Shown here piece by piece: positions 1 to 7,048 of a stretch of 7,952 bases of DNA. The DNA is taken from contig CANSYV010000055.1 in the NCBI GenBank assembly GCA_947651335.1, forward strand, positions 1 through 7,952. Direction: 5' to 3'. Under the pieces are notes generated by a model. The model made no database searches and was not told the origin of the DNA. It was given only the letters and a program-made list of their open reading frames with translations. A program made the position numbers and the translations under genes. Positions within the stretch are counted from its first letter, which is position 1; each line of letters starts with the position of its first letter. This stretch comes from an uncultured Lachnospiraceae bacterium (GTDB taxonomy: Bacteria; Bacillota; Clostridia; Lachnospirales; Lachnospiraceae).

Positions 1-38
1 CACAGCTCTTCATTTAAATTTCTCGTAAGCGTCGCCAC
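1..38 (-). CDS. Possible 5' end of an unidentified leftward gene, cut by the window edge
   Basis: On the minus strand an open frame begins after a stop at about 57-59 and runs off the window. The only near-standard start in frame is GTG at 38-36, giving an N-terminus reading MATLTRNLNEEL. An AGGAG lies at 55-51, about 12 nt upstream of this GTG, which is long for a ribosome binding site. A closer ATG at 49-47 opens only an 11-codon frame. A possible promoter lies just upstream (84-92). The readable piece is too short to assign a family, and it may not be a gene at all. Confidence 0.2.
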   Translation of the reverse strand, partial: MATLTRNLNEEL

Positions 39-83
39 GTAAGCGTCATACTCCTACAATTAGTGCCGCCAAACTATTTAGGT

Positions 84-92
84 ATTATAACA
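84..92 (-). promoter_or_regulatory. Possible leftward promoter with extended -10 element
   Basis: On the minus strand the bases read TGTTATAAT, a perfect extended -10 element (TGnTATAAT). No good -35 hexamer sits at the usual spacing, which extended -10 promoters can tolerate. Transcription would start near 77 and run left, out of the window. The surrounding DNA is very AT-rich, so chance occurrence is possible. Confidence 0.3.
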
Positions 93-122
93 TAGATTAC
101 AACACAAATAAACATATTTACA

Positions 123-156
123 CCAGTGCTATTTTGGAAGCCCCAGTGTTATTTTG
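123..156. repeat. Short direct repeat, 14-nt units at 20-nt period
   Basis: CCAGTGCTATTTTG (123-136) and CCAGTGTTATTTTG (143-156) match at 13 of 14 positions and start 20 nt apart. They lie in AT-rich DNA between a possible leftward promoter and a decayed coding remnant. Repeated short units near an end are a feature of some insertion sequences, IS21-family elements being one example. No transposase coding is visible here, so a mobile-element origin is only an inference. Confidence 0.45.
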
Positions 157-232
157 CTTGTGACGGCTTGAAATTTGTGTATATGCATTTCAGCATGGCC
201 AACGCCCAGGAGCCGTGCCGATATTAATCTGA

Positions 233-551
233 AGAAAAACAGACCCATTATGCGGGGGAGAAAAATTCTCTCATCATGAGATCAATGTGGTCCGCTGGCT
301 GCTGGGGGAGGACTTTGTATCTGTCCGTCATGTACAGCCGGGGAAGATGGATGCATCAGGCTTTTGGACCCGGCTGGTGTGGCTGGCAGAATGGGGGGAC
401 AATGCAGTTTTTCCATTCTGGACGATGCGATTACCATGTCTGTGGTATAGAATCCCTATGAAATGCGCTGTCAGGCTCTAAAATTATCACCAAAGAGAAT
501 GCACAGGAGCAGATAGATACTTTGAAATCCCATGGAACTATAGGAAAATAA
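233..551 (+). pseudogene. Decayed, frameshifted remnant of an unidentified protein gene
   Basis: Protein-like sequence continues across three frames. From about 233 to 412 one frame reads GGEKFSHHEINVVRWLLGED and then a tryptophan-rich stretch ending EWGDNAVF. After a shift, 415-450 reads ILDDAITMSVV and a stop. After another shift, 462-551 reads SKIITKENAQEQIDTLKSHG and ends TIGK with a TAA. The base composition is coding-like and richer in GC than the flanks. The final TAA at 549-551 is followed at once by a terminator-like hairpin, as expected at the 3' end of a real gene. No ATG with a ribosome binding site opens a single intact frame. The family was not recognised. Alternatives are chance open frames, or a gene truncated at its 5' end by whatever occupies 1-230. 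Confidence 0.4.
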
Positions 552-583
552 CTGAAAAACAGCGCGCCGTTTTTCGGTTTTTC
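552..583 (+). terminator. Terminator-like hairpin after the decayed gene
   Basis: CTGAAAAAC (552-560) can pair with GTTTTTCGG (569-577) through 9 bp including one G-U, around an 8-nt loop, AGCGCGCC. A run of T follows at 578-582. It starts directly after the TAA at 549-551 of the remnant gene and lies before the pdxS promoter, so it would insulate pdxST from upstream transcription. The stem is mostly A-T pairs, so it is only moderately convincing. Confidence 0.4.
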
Positions 584-628
584 ACAAACACAGGACACAA
601 AGCCGGCAAAAAATTGTAAGATGGAACA

Positions 629-657
629 TTGTAGACATGTTATCATGAGAGTATAAT
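629..657 (+). promoter_or_regulatory. pdxST promoter (sigma-A type)
   Basis: A -35 hexamer TTGTAG (629-634) and a perfect -10 hexamer TATAAT (652-657) are separated by exactly 17 nt. Transcription would start near 664, leaving a leader of about 40 nt before the pdxS start codon. A small inverted repeat CATG-TTAT-CATG (636-647) sits in the spacer and could be an operator, but nothing proves it. No PdxR-type (MocR-family) regulator gene is visible nearby. Confidence 0.65.
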
Positions 658-702
658 AAAAATGTAACTAATTTGCAAGACAAAAATACGGAGGACATGA
701 AC

Positions 703-1578
703 ATGGAAGCAGAAAGATACGAACTGAACAAACAGCTGGCGCAGATGTTAAAGGGTGGTGTCATTATGGATGTGACAACACCGGAGCAGGCAAAAATTGC
801 AGAGGGAGCGGGAGCCTGTGCAGTCATGGCACTGGAGCGCATCCCGGCGGATATCCGTGCTGCCGGCGGAGTCTCCAGAATGAGCGATCCCAGGATGATC
901 AAAGGGATTCAGGAGGCCGTGTCCATTCCGGTTATGGCAAAGTGCAGAATCGGCCATTTTGTGGAGGCACAGATTCTGGAGGCCATTGAGATTGATTATA
1001 TTGATGAGAGTGAAGTGCTGTCTCCCGCGGACGATGTGTATCATATTGATAAGAGAAAGTTCAAGGTGCCCTTTGTATGCGGCGCGAAAGATCTGGGGGA
1101 GGCCCTGAGAAGAATTCATGAGGGCGCTTCTATGATCCGGACGAAGGGTGAGCCGGGAACCGGGGATGTGATACAGGCTGTGAGACACATGAGGAAGATA
1201 AACAGCCAGATTGCCAGGGTGGTATCCATGAGGGAGGACGAGCTTTTCGAGGAGGCGAAAAATCTCCAGGTGCCCTATGAGCTGCTGGAATATGTACATA
1301 AGAACAGCCGTCTTCCGGTGGTGAATTTCGCGGCAGGAGGCGTGGCTACACCGGCGGATGCGGCATTGATGATGCAGCTGGGAGCAGAAGGTGTATTCGT
1401 AGGGTCGGGCATTTTCAAATCCGGCGTCCCGGAAAAACGGGCGGCGGCAATCGTGAAGGCTGTGACAAATTATCAGGATCATAAGCTGCTGGCAGAGCTG
1501 TCCGAAGATCTGGGCGAAGCCATGGTGGGCATTAACGAGCAGGAAATACAGCTTCTGATGGCAGAGAGGGGCAGATAG
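703..1578 (+). CDS. pdxS: Pyridoxal 5'-phosphate synthase subunit PdxS
   Basis: This is the lyase half of the DXP-independent vitamin B6 pathway. It joins ribose 5-phosphate, glyceraldehyde 3-phosphate and ammonia from PdxT to make pyridoxal 5'-phosphate in the cytosol. The product of 291 residues is a TIM-barrel protein of normal length for the family. Visible signatures are the N-terminal GGVIMDV with the catalytic Asp23, [10 protein letters not shown] with Lys80, which forms the first Schiff base, and RTKGEPGTG with Lys148, the second catalytic lysine. [12 protein letters not shown] and VGSGIF form the phosphate-binding end of the barrel. GGAGG at 690-694 sits 8 nt before ATG 703, which favours this start. 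ATG 697 would be only 2 nt away, and an upstream TTG at 673 lies before the ribosome binding site. The stop codon directly abuts the pdxT start. A family assignment error is very unlikely. Confidence 0.97.
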   Translation: MEAERYELNKQLAQMLKGGVIMDVTTPEQAKIAEGAGACAVMALERIPADIRAAGGVSRMSDPRMIKGIQEAVSIPVMAKCRIGHFVEAQILEAIEIDYIDESEVLSPADDVYHIDKRKFKVPFVCGAKDLGEALRRIHEGASMIRTKGEPGTGDVIQAVRHMRKINSQIARVVSMREDELFEEAKNLQVPYELLEYVHKNSRLPVVNFAAGGVATPADAALMMQLGAEGVFVGSGIFKSGVPEKRAAAIVKAVTNYQDHKLLAELSEDLGEAMVGINEQEIQLLMAERGR

Positions 1579-2160
1579 ATGAGAATCGCAGTACTTGCTG
1601 TGCAGGGCTCCTTTCTGGAGCACAGGCAGAAGGTGGAGACTCTTGGTGCGCAGTGTGTGGAGCTGCGCCAGAGAGGGGATCTGGAAACGCCCTTTGACGG
1701 GCTGATTCTGCCGGGCGGGGAGAGTACGGTACAGGGAAAGCTTCTCAGAGAGCTGGGTATGTTTGAGGCGCTGAAGGACAGGATCTTGCAGGGAATGCCT
1801 GTCCTGGCCACCTGTGCCGGACTGATTCTGCTGGCCGGGAAGCTGTCAAATGACGGCAGCGTCTATTTTGGAACGCTGCCGGTGACAGTGAGAAGAAATG
1901 CTTATGGCCGGCAGCTGGGAAGCTTTCACATTGTGGGTGAACTGAAAGGCGTGGGGCAGGTTCCCATGACCTTCATCCGGGCCCCTTATATTGAGGACGC
2001 CGGAGAAGGCGTGGAAATCCTGGCTCAGACGGAGGGAAAGATTACGGCTGTGAGATACGGCAGGCAGTATGGAATGTCTTTTCATCCGGAGCTGGATGAG
2101 GATTTGAGGATTCATCAGCTGTTTCTACGGGAGTGCGGCATGGATGCGCAGGGAAAGTAA
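1579..2160 (+). CDS. pdxT: Pyridoxal 5'-phosphate synthase glutaminase subunit PdxT
   Basis: This class I glutamine amidotransferase releases ammonia from glutamine and channels it to PdxS. Twelve of each subunit form the complete synthase. The 193 residues match the usual length. The catalytic triad is visible: nucleophile Cys79 in ATCAGLILLA, and His169 and Glu171 in SFHPEL. GGEST at 47-51 forms the oxyanion-hole region, and the N-terminal IAVLAVQGSF is typical. The ATG follows the pdxS TAG with no gap, and GAGAGGGG within the end of pdxS serves as its ribosome binding site, so the two are translationally coupled. The last 119 nt lie opposite the 3' end of ureD. The PdxT C-terminus looks normal, so the overlap seems to have altered UreD rather than PdxT. 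No terminator is visible directly after the stop. Confidence 0.97.
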   Translation: MRIAVLAVQGSFLEHRQKVETLGAQCVELRQRGDLETPFDGLILPGGESTVQGKLLRELGMFEALKDRILQGMPVLATCAGLILLAGKLSNDGSVYFGTLPVTVRRNAYGRQLGSFHIVGELKGVGQVPMTFIRAPYIEDAGEGVEILAQTEGKITAVRYGRQYGMSFHPELDEDLRIHQLFLRECGMDAQGK

Positions 2161-2962
2161 CTGGCACGCTCCAGACGGCTTTGATTTTCTCCGCCAATTC
2201 CTGCAGCTTCTGAGCCCGCGTTCCCAGGATTCTCACGGCCAGGTCCCCATGGCACAGCCGGGTCACACCTCCTTCGCATTCTGGTTGGGATTCCAGTATC
2301 TGCCAGATGGTTTCTATGCGCCTGGCGTCGGTGTCAGGGTCTGTGCCTGACAGGAACAGATTGGCCCCGTGGGTGTACCCTTCGTAAAATCCCATGGCGG
2401 ACAGGTCCATCCGGGAGGGCTCGTACAGGGTGTTGTCCCGGTAAATCAGGGAACCCGCCCGGCAGATGGTTACCAGGGAGGAAAATCTTCGGTACGCGAA
2501 GCATTCATCATGGGCGCTTCGTCCGCTGGAGATGATTTCCAGCAGGAACAGCCGGGAGGTGTCATCTGCCAGGTGGATTTCCAGGCGGCTGTCAAAGGCC
2601 GAACCGGCGAAGGGAATCACCGGCTGGGGGAAATAGCAGAAGGACGCGTTTTTTCCCACCTGGCAGGTGATGGTTCTCGTTGCGCGGCCGCCGTTCATTT
2701 TGTGGATTTTGTCAAAGGACTGGGAGAGAACTTCCAGGCTGGCCCCTTCCTCCACTTCAAAGGAGAATTCCTGGCAGTCTCCCAGCATGATTCCGGCGGA
2801 GGCGCACAGGGGCATCACCTGAAGGCCTCCATCCGGTTTTGAGAAGGGGGTCATGATTTTGTAAGGAGCTGTGAAGGCCGCGTCTTTTAAGATGGTGCGG
2901 CCTTTTTTTTCGCCGGCTTTCAGGGACAGGCGGGATGTTTTTCCAAATGAATTTTCCATCAT
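2042..2962 (-). CDS. ureD: Urease accessory protein UreD (UreH), with an antisense-derived C-terminal tail
   Basis: UreD is the scaffold that binds apo-urease and receives UreF and UreG for nickel insertion. Family features are GRTILKD (21-27), an IMTPF segment (36-40), GIMLGD (57-62), a QSFDKIHKM segment (81-89), FPQPVIPFAGS (111-121), LLEIISSGR (140-148) and VRILGTRAQKL (243-253). ATG 2962 is preferred because GGAGG at 2976-2972 lies 9 nt upstream, inside the end of ureG. ATG 2959 is possible, while ATG 2986 lies upstream of the ribosome binding site. UreG and UreD are separated by 1 nt. UreD proteins normally end soon after the VRxLG helix, near residue 264 here. This frame continues to 306 residues, and residues from about 268 onward are antisense to pdxT. 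The tail is rich in Pro, Ser and Thr and looks non-homologous. The function call is firm, and the tail is probably incidental. Confidence 0.92.
   Translation of the reverse strand: MMENSFGKTSRLSLKAGEKKGRTILKDAAFTAPYKIMTPFSKPDGGLQVMPLCASAGIMLGDCQEFSFEVEEGASLEVLSQSFDKIHKMNGGRATRTITCQVGKNASFCYFPQPVIPFAGSAFDSRLEIHLADDTSRLFLLEIISSGRSAHDECFAYRRFSSLVTICRAGSLIYRDNTLYEPSRMDLSAMGFYEGYTHGANLFLSGTDPDTDARRIETIWQILESQPECEGGVTRLCHGDLAVRILGTRAQKLQELAEKIKAVWSVPVTFPAHPCRTPVETADESSNPHPAPDEKTFHTACRISQP
2874..2910 (+). terminator. Plus-strand intrinsic terminator embedded in ureD
   Basis: AAGGCCGC (2874-2881) pairs perfectly with GCGGCCTT (2897-2904). The 15-nt loop can fold further through TCTT and AAGA. Eight consecutive T residues (2903-2910) follow on the plus strand, overlapping the last two stem bases. 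This is a textbook intrinsic terminator for rightward transcription, yet it lies inside the ureD reading frame on the other strand, where it encodes EKKGRTILKDAAF. It is the only strong rightward terminator noticed downstream of pdxT, about 715 nt past that stop. It could arise by chance from lysine codons next to a conserved UreD motif, but its quality supports a real function. Confidence 0.6.
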
Positions 2963-2963
2963 G

Positions 2964-3572
2964 CTATAAGTCCTCCAGGAGCACATTTTTCTGAATCCAG
3001 CTGGCTGCCTCGTCTACGTTAACGTCTCCCCGGATGTTGGTAAAGAGATAGGGGCGGCTGCCCCGCATTTTCCTGGAATCCCGGTCCATGACTTCCAGGC
3101 TGGCGCCTACGTAAGGGGCCAGGTCGATTTTGTTGATCACCAGCAGGTCGGAGCGGGTGATGCCCGGGCCGCCTTTTCTGGGAATTTTATCCCCTTCTGC
3201 CACGTCGATGACGAAGATGGACGCGTCCACCAGCTCCGGGCTGAAAGTGGCGGACAGGTTGTCCCCGCCGCTTTCGATGAACAGAAGCTCCAGGTCAGGA
3301 AAGCGCTCCATCATCTCGTCTGCGGCTTCCAGATTCATGGAAGCATCCTCCCGGATGGCTGTGTGGGGACATCCGCCAGTCTCCACGCCGATAATGCGTT
3401 CAGTGGGAAGGACGCTGTTTTTCGCCAGGAATTCGGCGTCCTCTTTCGTATAAATATCGTTGGTGATTACCCCAATGCTGTAATGGGGTGACAGTTTCCG
3501 GCACAGTGCTGCGATGAGTGCCGTCTTTCCGGAGCCTACAGGTCCGGCTACGCCTACTTTTACACAGGTCAT
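2964..3572 (-). CDS. ureG: Urease accessory GTPase UreG
   Basis: UreG is the SIMIBI-class GTPase that carries nickel and powers its transfer into urease within the UreD-UreF-UreG complex. The 202 residues are the typical length. The P-loop GPVGSGKT lies at 10-17. The metal-binding Cys-Pro-His motif is at 68-70 in [21 protein letters not shown] at 100-105 is the family's switch-like motif, and NKID at 147-150 gives guanine specificity. No histidine-rich N-terminal extension is present, so it probably depends on UreE for nickel storage. AAGGAGG overlaps the ureF stop and sits about 9 nt before the ATG. Its own 3' end carries the ribosome binding site of ureD. Confidence 0.97.
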   Translation of the reverse strand: MTCVKVGVAGPVGSGKTALIAALCRKLSPHYSIGVITNDIYTKEDAEFLAKNSVLPTERIIGVETGGCPHTAIREDASMNLEAADEMMERFPDLELLFIESGGDNLSATFSPELVDASIFVIDVAEGDKIPRKGGPGITRSDLLVINKIDLAPYVGASLEVMDRDSRKMRGSRPYLFTNIRGDVNVDEAASWIQKNVLLEDL

Positions 3573-3586
3573 GGGTGCTTGCCTCC

Positions 3587-4279
3587 TTATGACATATAAA
3601 TTCGTGAATACAGCCGTTCATGCTGGATTCCCCGGATATCGAAGCCGGGGGCGGACAGGCAGAGATCGTCCTCTGTCTGTCCTTTTACCTGCTGGATGAG
3701 CTCCCGCATACATGGATAACAGCCGCTTAACAGCTGCTGGCCTGCGCTCTGGCTTAAGGGAACTGTCTTGACGCAGTTAGTGGCCATAGCGGAGGTCTGT
3801 GCATAGAGATAATGGGTCAGGGTTTCCTCCAGCTCCATTTCCAGGGCTGCGCAGAATACGCCGTAGATGCAGCAGTGATTCATGGATGTTCCCTCTCTCG
3901 CCCGGAGGTACTGGTGGAAAATGCTTTCTGGGGGGATGGGAAGTTCTAACTTTCCCATGGTTTTGGCAAAGCGCGCCCCCATTTTCCGGGAGGCATCCCG
4001 TTGTTCCCCAGGGATACGGGAGGCGTCCAGGATGGTTTCTATTCTGAGGATTCCACTAAGGTCTGCGGCGCCGGCATATTCATGGACCAGACGCACAGCC
4101 AGCAGTTCTGCGGGAGCAGTGCTCCAGCGGAGTTTTTGCCTGAGGTACTGGGCTGCGCTGGCCTGGTCGTGGACGATTCCCTTTTGTATGTAAGTCTCCA
4201 GTCCCTGGGAGTGAGAGTACCCGCCAATGGGAAACAGGGCGTCGTTAATCTGTAAAAGGTAAAAAAGTTTGTCTGACAT
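3587..4279 (-). CDS. ureF: Urease accessory protein UreF
   Basis: UreF binds UreD on apo-urease and recruits UreG, acting in fidelity of nickel insertion. From the ATG at 4279 the product is 230 residues, normal for the family and mostly helical. It opens with the conserved [19 protein letters not shown] block (8-26) and closes with the conserved [13 protein letters not shown] segment near the C-terminus, which in homologues contacts UreD. An open frame extends upstream to an ATG at 4372, but that would overlap ureE by 83 nt and add 31 unrelated residues. The start at 4279 has GAGG overlapping the ureE stop, 9 nt upstream. The gap to ureE is 10 nt, which suggests translational coupling. Confidence 0.95.
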   Translation of the reverse strand: MSDKLFYLLQINDALFPIGGYSHSQGLETYIQKGIVHDQASAAQYLRQKLRWSTAPAELLAVRLVHEYAGAADLSGILRIETILDASRIPGEQRDASRKMGARFAKTMGKLELPIPPESIFHQYLRAREGTSMNHCCIYGVFCAALEMELEETLTHYLYAQTSAMATNCVKTVPLSQSAGQQLLSGCYPCMRELIQQVKGQTEDDLCLSAPGFDIRGIQHERLYSRIYMS

Positions 4280-4289
4280 GTTTTCGGCC

Positions 4290-4766
4290 TCAATGGTGGT
4301 GATTATGGACAGAGGCGGAAATCCGCCTGTCAAAATCCAGCTGTCCCATGGTCCGCCGGGGGATAGCCCCATGAATGTGATCCAGCATCTGATACATGGG
4401 TTCGTTGTAAATAGTTACGAAAGAGTGGTCCGGGCCCCAGAACAGGGGAGCATGGCGGTTGCCGATTTCATAGCAGACTTTGGGCGCCATATGTTCCCAG
4501 CCCTTTTCAAAGGTAATCTGGATGATTTCGCATGGGGGTGTGCGCACGGCGATGATTCGTGTCTCATCCTGATAGATCACATCATCCTGCACAAGCCCCC
4601 GGGTCAGAACCGTGTCGTCCAGGCGGATGCCCACTTCTGTCTGGCAGTCGGTGGTTTTCCGGTGGATTCTGCTGAAGGCCTCGTGCCATTCGATATCCAC
4701 ATATTCCACTGCTTTCCCGGAACAGTCTATCTGGCTCAGCTTTCCCAGAATTTTTTCACATATCAT
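4290..4766 (-). CDS. ureE: Urease nickel metallochaperone UreE
   Basis: UreE is a dimeric cytosolic nickel-binding protein that hands nickel to UreG. The 158 residues are close to the family norm. The N-terminal half (about 1-75) is the peptide-binding-like domain, with RGLVQDDVIYQDE. The metal-binding half contains CYEIGNRHAPLFW, whose His105 corresponds to the conserved dimer-interface nickel ligand. The protein ends in VHNHHH, a short histidine cluster. UreE tails vary widely, from none to long His-rich runs as in Klebsiella, so this one offers modest extra nickel-binding capacity. AGGAGG spans the ureI stop codon and lies 9 nt before the ATG. The ureF ribosome binding site overlaps its own stop. 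Confidence 0.94.
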   Translation of the reverse strand: MICEKILGKLSQIDCSGKAVEYVDIEWHEAFSRIHRKTTDCQTEVGIRLDDTVLTRGLVQDDVIYQDETRIIAVRTPPCEIIQITFEKGWEHMAPKVCYEIGNRHAPLFWGPDHSFVTIYNEPMYQMLDHIHGAIPRRTMGQLDFDRRISASVHNHHH

Positions 4767-4779
4767 GTCCGCGGGCCTC

Positions 4780-5286
4780 CTACCAAATCTGAAGCAGCAT
4801 CATCATACCTGGAATCCAGGCGGTTACAATGCCCTCGAATACCTGTAATACGGGGACAAACCTGCCCAGCTTTTTCCCCATAATGTCTTCCACGAAAGCG
4901 GTTCCCCACAGGATGGCCCACAGATACCAGATGGCCGCCCACCGGATATCCGGCAGGATGTTCAGGGCAGTGCTTCCGGTGATTCCCTCTATGGTGCCGC
5001 ACAGGACGGCATTGACAGCCACGAATGTGGAAAACCAGGCAAAGGGAATGGGGCTCAGGTTCAATATTTTGCTGAAAGCCACGAACAGGTAAGTGAAGCA
5101 GAACAAAAGTCCGGTTCCCGCGGCGTAATAATTTCCCTGCACCAGATTGACAAAATTGATAAAAAGGGACAGGCCCCCTGTGAGAATATTCATCACGGCA
5201 GCGGATTTCCCGTCTACATGGTACAGGGTGCACATTCCGTTGTTGATCAGCACAATGCCCACAAATAACAGACATACTCCTAACAT
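4780..5286 (-). CDS. ureI: UreI/AmiS-family urea channel
   Basis: This inner-membrane channel would admit urea to the cytosolic urease. The 168 residues are mostly hydrophobic, with about six membrane segments. The opening MLGVCLLFVGIVLINNG and the following VDGKSAAVMN closely resemble Helicobacter pylori UreI from memory. ATGLLFCFTYLF-type and EGIVTAWIP segments also match. Trp116, 120, 123 and 127 and Glu151 lie in the part that lines the pore in that family. It is shorter than the 195-residue H. pylori protein because the first external loop is reduced to a few residues. The only histidine is His23, in the first predicted cytosolic loop. The gene lies between ureC and ureE. AGGAG sits 8 nt before the ATG. 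An AmiS-type amide transporter is the alternative, but the urease context favours urea. Confidence 0.93.
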   Translation of the reverse strand: MLGVCLLFVGIVLINNGMCTLYHVDGKSAAVMNILTGGLSLFINFVNLVQGNYYAAGTGLLFCFTYLFVAFSKILNLSPIPFAWFSTFVAVNAVLCGTIEGITGSTALNILPDIRWAAIWYLWAILWGTAFVEDIMGKKLGRFVPVLQVFEGIVTAWIPGMMMLLQIW

Positions 5287-5313
5287 TTTTTCATCTCCTC
5301 GTGATTACTCTGA

Positions 5314-7035
5314 CTAAAACAGGCTGTACAGCTGTGTCAGCGGCAGTTTTTCGGCGGGCTTTGAAGTGACAGGGGTTCCGTCTACAGTGACTTCATAAGT
5401 CTCCGGGTCTACCGTGATGGCCGGTGTGCTGTTGTTGTACACCATGTCCTTTTTGCTGATATTGCGGCATCCTGACACGGGCACCACGGTTTTTTCCAGT
5501 CCATAGGCTTTTTTCACATCAGCTTCCATGGCGGCTTTGGATACAAAGGTGAGGCAGGCTTCATATCTGGCCTTTCCGTGGGCCGCGAACATGGGCTGAT
5601 AGAAAACGGGCTGTGTGGTGGGGATGGATGCGTTGGCATCCCCCATCTTGGAGGCCATGATCATGCCGCCTTTGATAATCATGTCCGGCTTAACGCCGAA
5701 GAAGGCGGGATTCCAGAGCACCAGGTCCGCGAATTTTCCGGTTTCCACAGAGCCCACATACTGGGAAATTCCGTGAGTGGCAGCCGGGTTGATGGTGTAT
5801 TTGGAAATGTAGCGTTTTACCCGGTAGTTATCGTTTCCGTGTCCCTCGTCTTCCGGGAGGGCGCCCCGCTCGTCCTTCATTTTGCTGGCAGTCTGCCATG
5901 TCCTTGTGATCACTTCCCCTACCCGGCCCATGGCCTGGGAGTCAGAGCTCATCATACTGAAAATGCCCATGTCGTGGAGAACGTCCTCGGCGGCGATGGT
6001 CTCCGGGCGGATACGGGAATCGGCAAATGCCACGTCTTCCGGGATTCTCTTGTCCAGGTGGTGGCACACCATCAGCATGTCCAGGTGCTCATCCAGGGTG
6101 TTTACCGTGTAAGGCATGGTGGGGTTGGTGGATGAGGGGAGAACGTTGGGGGCTGCCGCCGCTTTGATAATGTCCGGGGCATGTCCGCCGCCTGCGCCTT
6201 CTGTGTGGTAGGTGTGGATGGTTCTGCCGCCGATGGCAGCCAGGGTATCTTCCACACAGCCGCCCTCATTCAGGGTGTCGGTATGTATGGCCACCTGTAC
6301 ATCGTAAGCATCAGCCGCGTTCAGGCAGTGGTTGATCACCGCCGGGGCAGCACCCCAGTCTTCATGGATTTTCAGACCCATGGCCCCTGCCCGAATCTGT
6401 TCCTCTAAAGGTTCCTCGGCGGAACAGTTGCCCTTTCCCAGAAATCCCAGATTCATAGGGTATTCTTCCGCGGCCTTCAGCATCATCTTCAGATTCCACG
6501 GACCAGGGGTGCAGGTGGTGGCGTTGGTTCCGTCTGCAGGGCCGGTGCCCCCTCCGATCATGGTGGTCACGCCGCTGTACAGGGCGCAGTCGATCTGCTG
6601 GGGACTGATGAAATGGATGTGGGTGTCCACCCCTCCGGCGGTGACAATCATGCCCTCACCTGCCAGGGCCTCTGTGGAGGCGCCCACGGTCATGCCTGGG
6701 GTCACCCCGTCCATAATGTCCGGGTTTCCCGCCTTTCCAATGCCCTGAATCTTTCCGTCCTTGATTCCGATATCTGCCTTGATGATTCCGGTGTAGTCTA
6801 CAATCAGCGCATTGGTGATCACCAGATCCAGGTCACCGTCTTTGCTGCAGGTTTTCACAGACTGGCCCATGCCGTCCCGTAGGGTTTTCCCGCCGCCGAA
6901 CTTTGCCTCATCCCCGTAATGGGTGTAGTCTTTCTCCACTTGGATCACAAGGCTGGTGTCTGCCAGGCGTACTTTATCTCCCACTGTGGGGCCGTACATG
7001 GCTGCGTATTTACTTCCAGATATTTTGATGCTCAT
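5314..7035 (-). CDS. ureC: Urease catalytic (alpha) subunit UreC
   Basis: UreC is the catalytic subunit that hydrolyses urea to ammonia and carbamate with a dinuclear nickel centre. At 573 residues it is full length, and its residues align with the Klebsiella enzyme at an offset of +5. The nickel ligands His139 and His141 (in [10 protein letters not shown]), His251, His277, Asp365 (in SSDSQAMGR) and the carbamylated Lys222 (in GLKIHEDWG) are all present. So are His325 and the flap cysteine Cys324 (in MVCHHLD). The N-terminal beta domain opens with [14 protein letters not shown] and FGGGK. Nothing suggests inactivation. GAGGAG directly follows the ureB stop and sits 7 nt before the ATG. It acts with UreA and UreB as an (ABC)3 complex. 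Confidence 0.99.
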   Translation of the reverse strand: MSIKISGSKYAAMYGPTVGDKVRLADTSLVIQVEKDYTHYGDEAKFGGGKTLRDGMGQSVKTCSKDGDLDLVITNALIVDYTGIIKADIGIKDGKIQGIGKAGNPDIMDGVTPGMTVGASTEALAGEGMIVTAGGVDTHIHFISPQQIDCALYSGVTTMIGGGTGPADGTNATTCTPGPWNLKMMLKAAEEYPMNLGFLGKGNCSAEEPLEEQIRAGAMGLKIHEDWGAAPAVINHCLNAADAYDVQVAIHTDTLNEGGCVEDTLAAIGGRTIHTYHTEGAGGGHAPDIIKAAAAPNVLPSSTNPTMPYTVNTLDEHLDMLMVCHHLDKRIPEDVAFADSRIRPETIAAEDVLHDMGIFSMMSSDSQAMGRVGEVITRTWQTASKMKDERGALPEDEGHGNDNYRVKRYISKYTINPAATHGISQYVGSVETGKFADLVLWNPAFFGVKPDMIIKGGMIMASKMGDANASIPTTQPVFYQPMFAAHGKARYEACLTFVSKAAMEADVKKAYGLEKTVVPVSGCRNISKKDMVYNNSTPAITVDPETYEVTVDGTPVTSKPAEKLPLTQLYSLF

Positions 7036-7048
7036 AATTTTTCTCCTC

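Noticed and set aside
673..702. Upstream TTG or ATG 697 start for pdxS
   Set aside because: The ribosome binding site at 690-694 lies downstream of the TTG and only 2 nt from ATG 697. ATG 703 has the proper 8-nt spacing and gives the usual PdxS N-terminal length.
748..1623. Long minus-strand open frame (291 codons) opposite pdxS
   Set aside because: It mirrors pdxS codon structure, has no recognisable motifs, and is rich in His, Cys and Leu as expected of a shadow frame.
1854..1881. Strong 9-bp hairpin in pdxT (CGGCAGCGT with ACGCTGCCG) as a terminator for the urease operon
   Set aside because: The stem is convincing, but neither strand has a T-tract after it, so it does not qualify as an intrinsic terminator.
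2963..2986. UreD start at ATG 2986
   Set aside because: This ATG is upstream of the GGAGG at 2976-2972 and inside ureG. The paired ATGs at 2962 and 2959 fit the ribosome binding site.
4280..4372. N-terminal extension of ureF to ATG 4372
   Set aside because: It would overlap ureE by 83 nt and add 31 residues without family similarity. ATG 4279 has a well-placed GAGG and starts the conserved UreF block.
5578..6135. Plus-strand open frame (185 codons) opposite ureC
   Set aside because: It is antisense to a highly conserved urease coding region, with His- and Gly-rich composition and no ribosome binding site or family motif.
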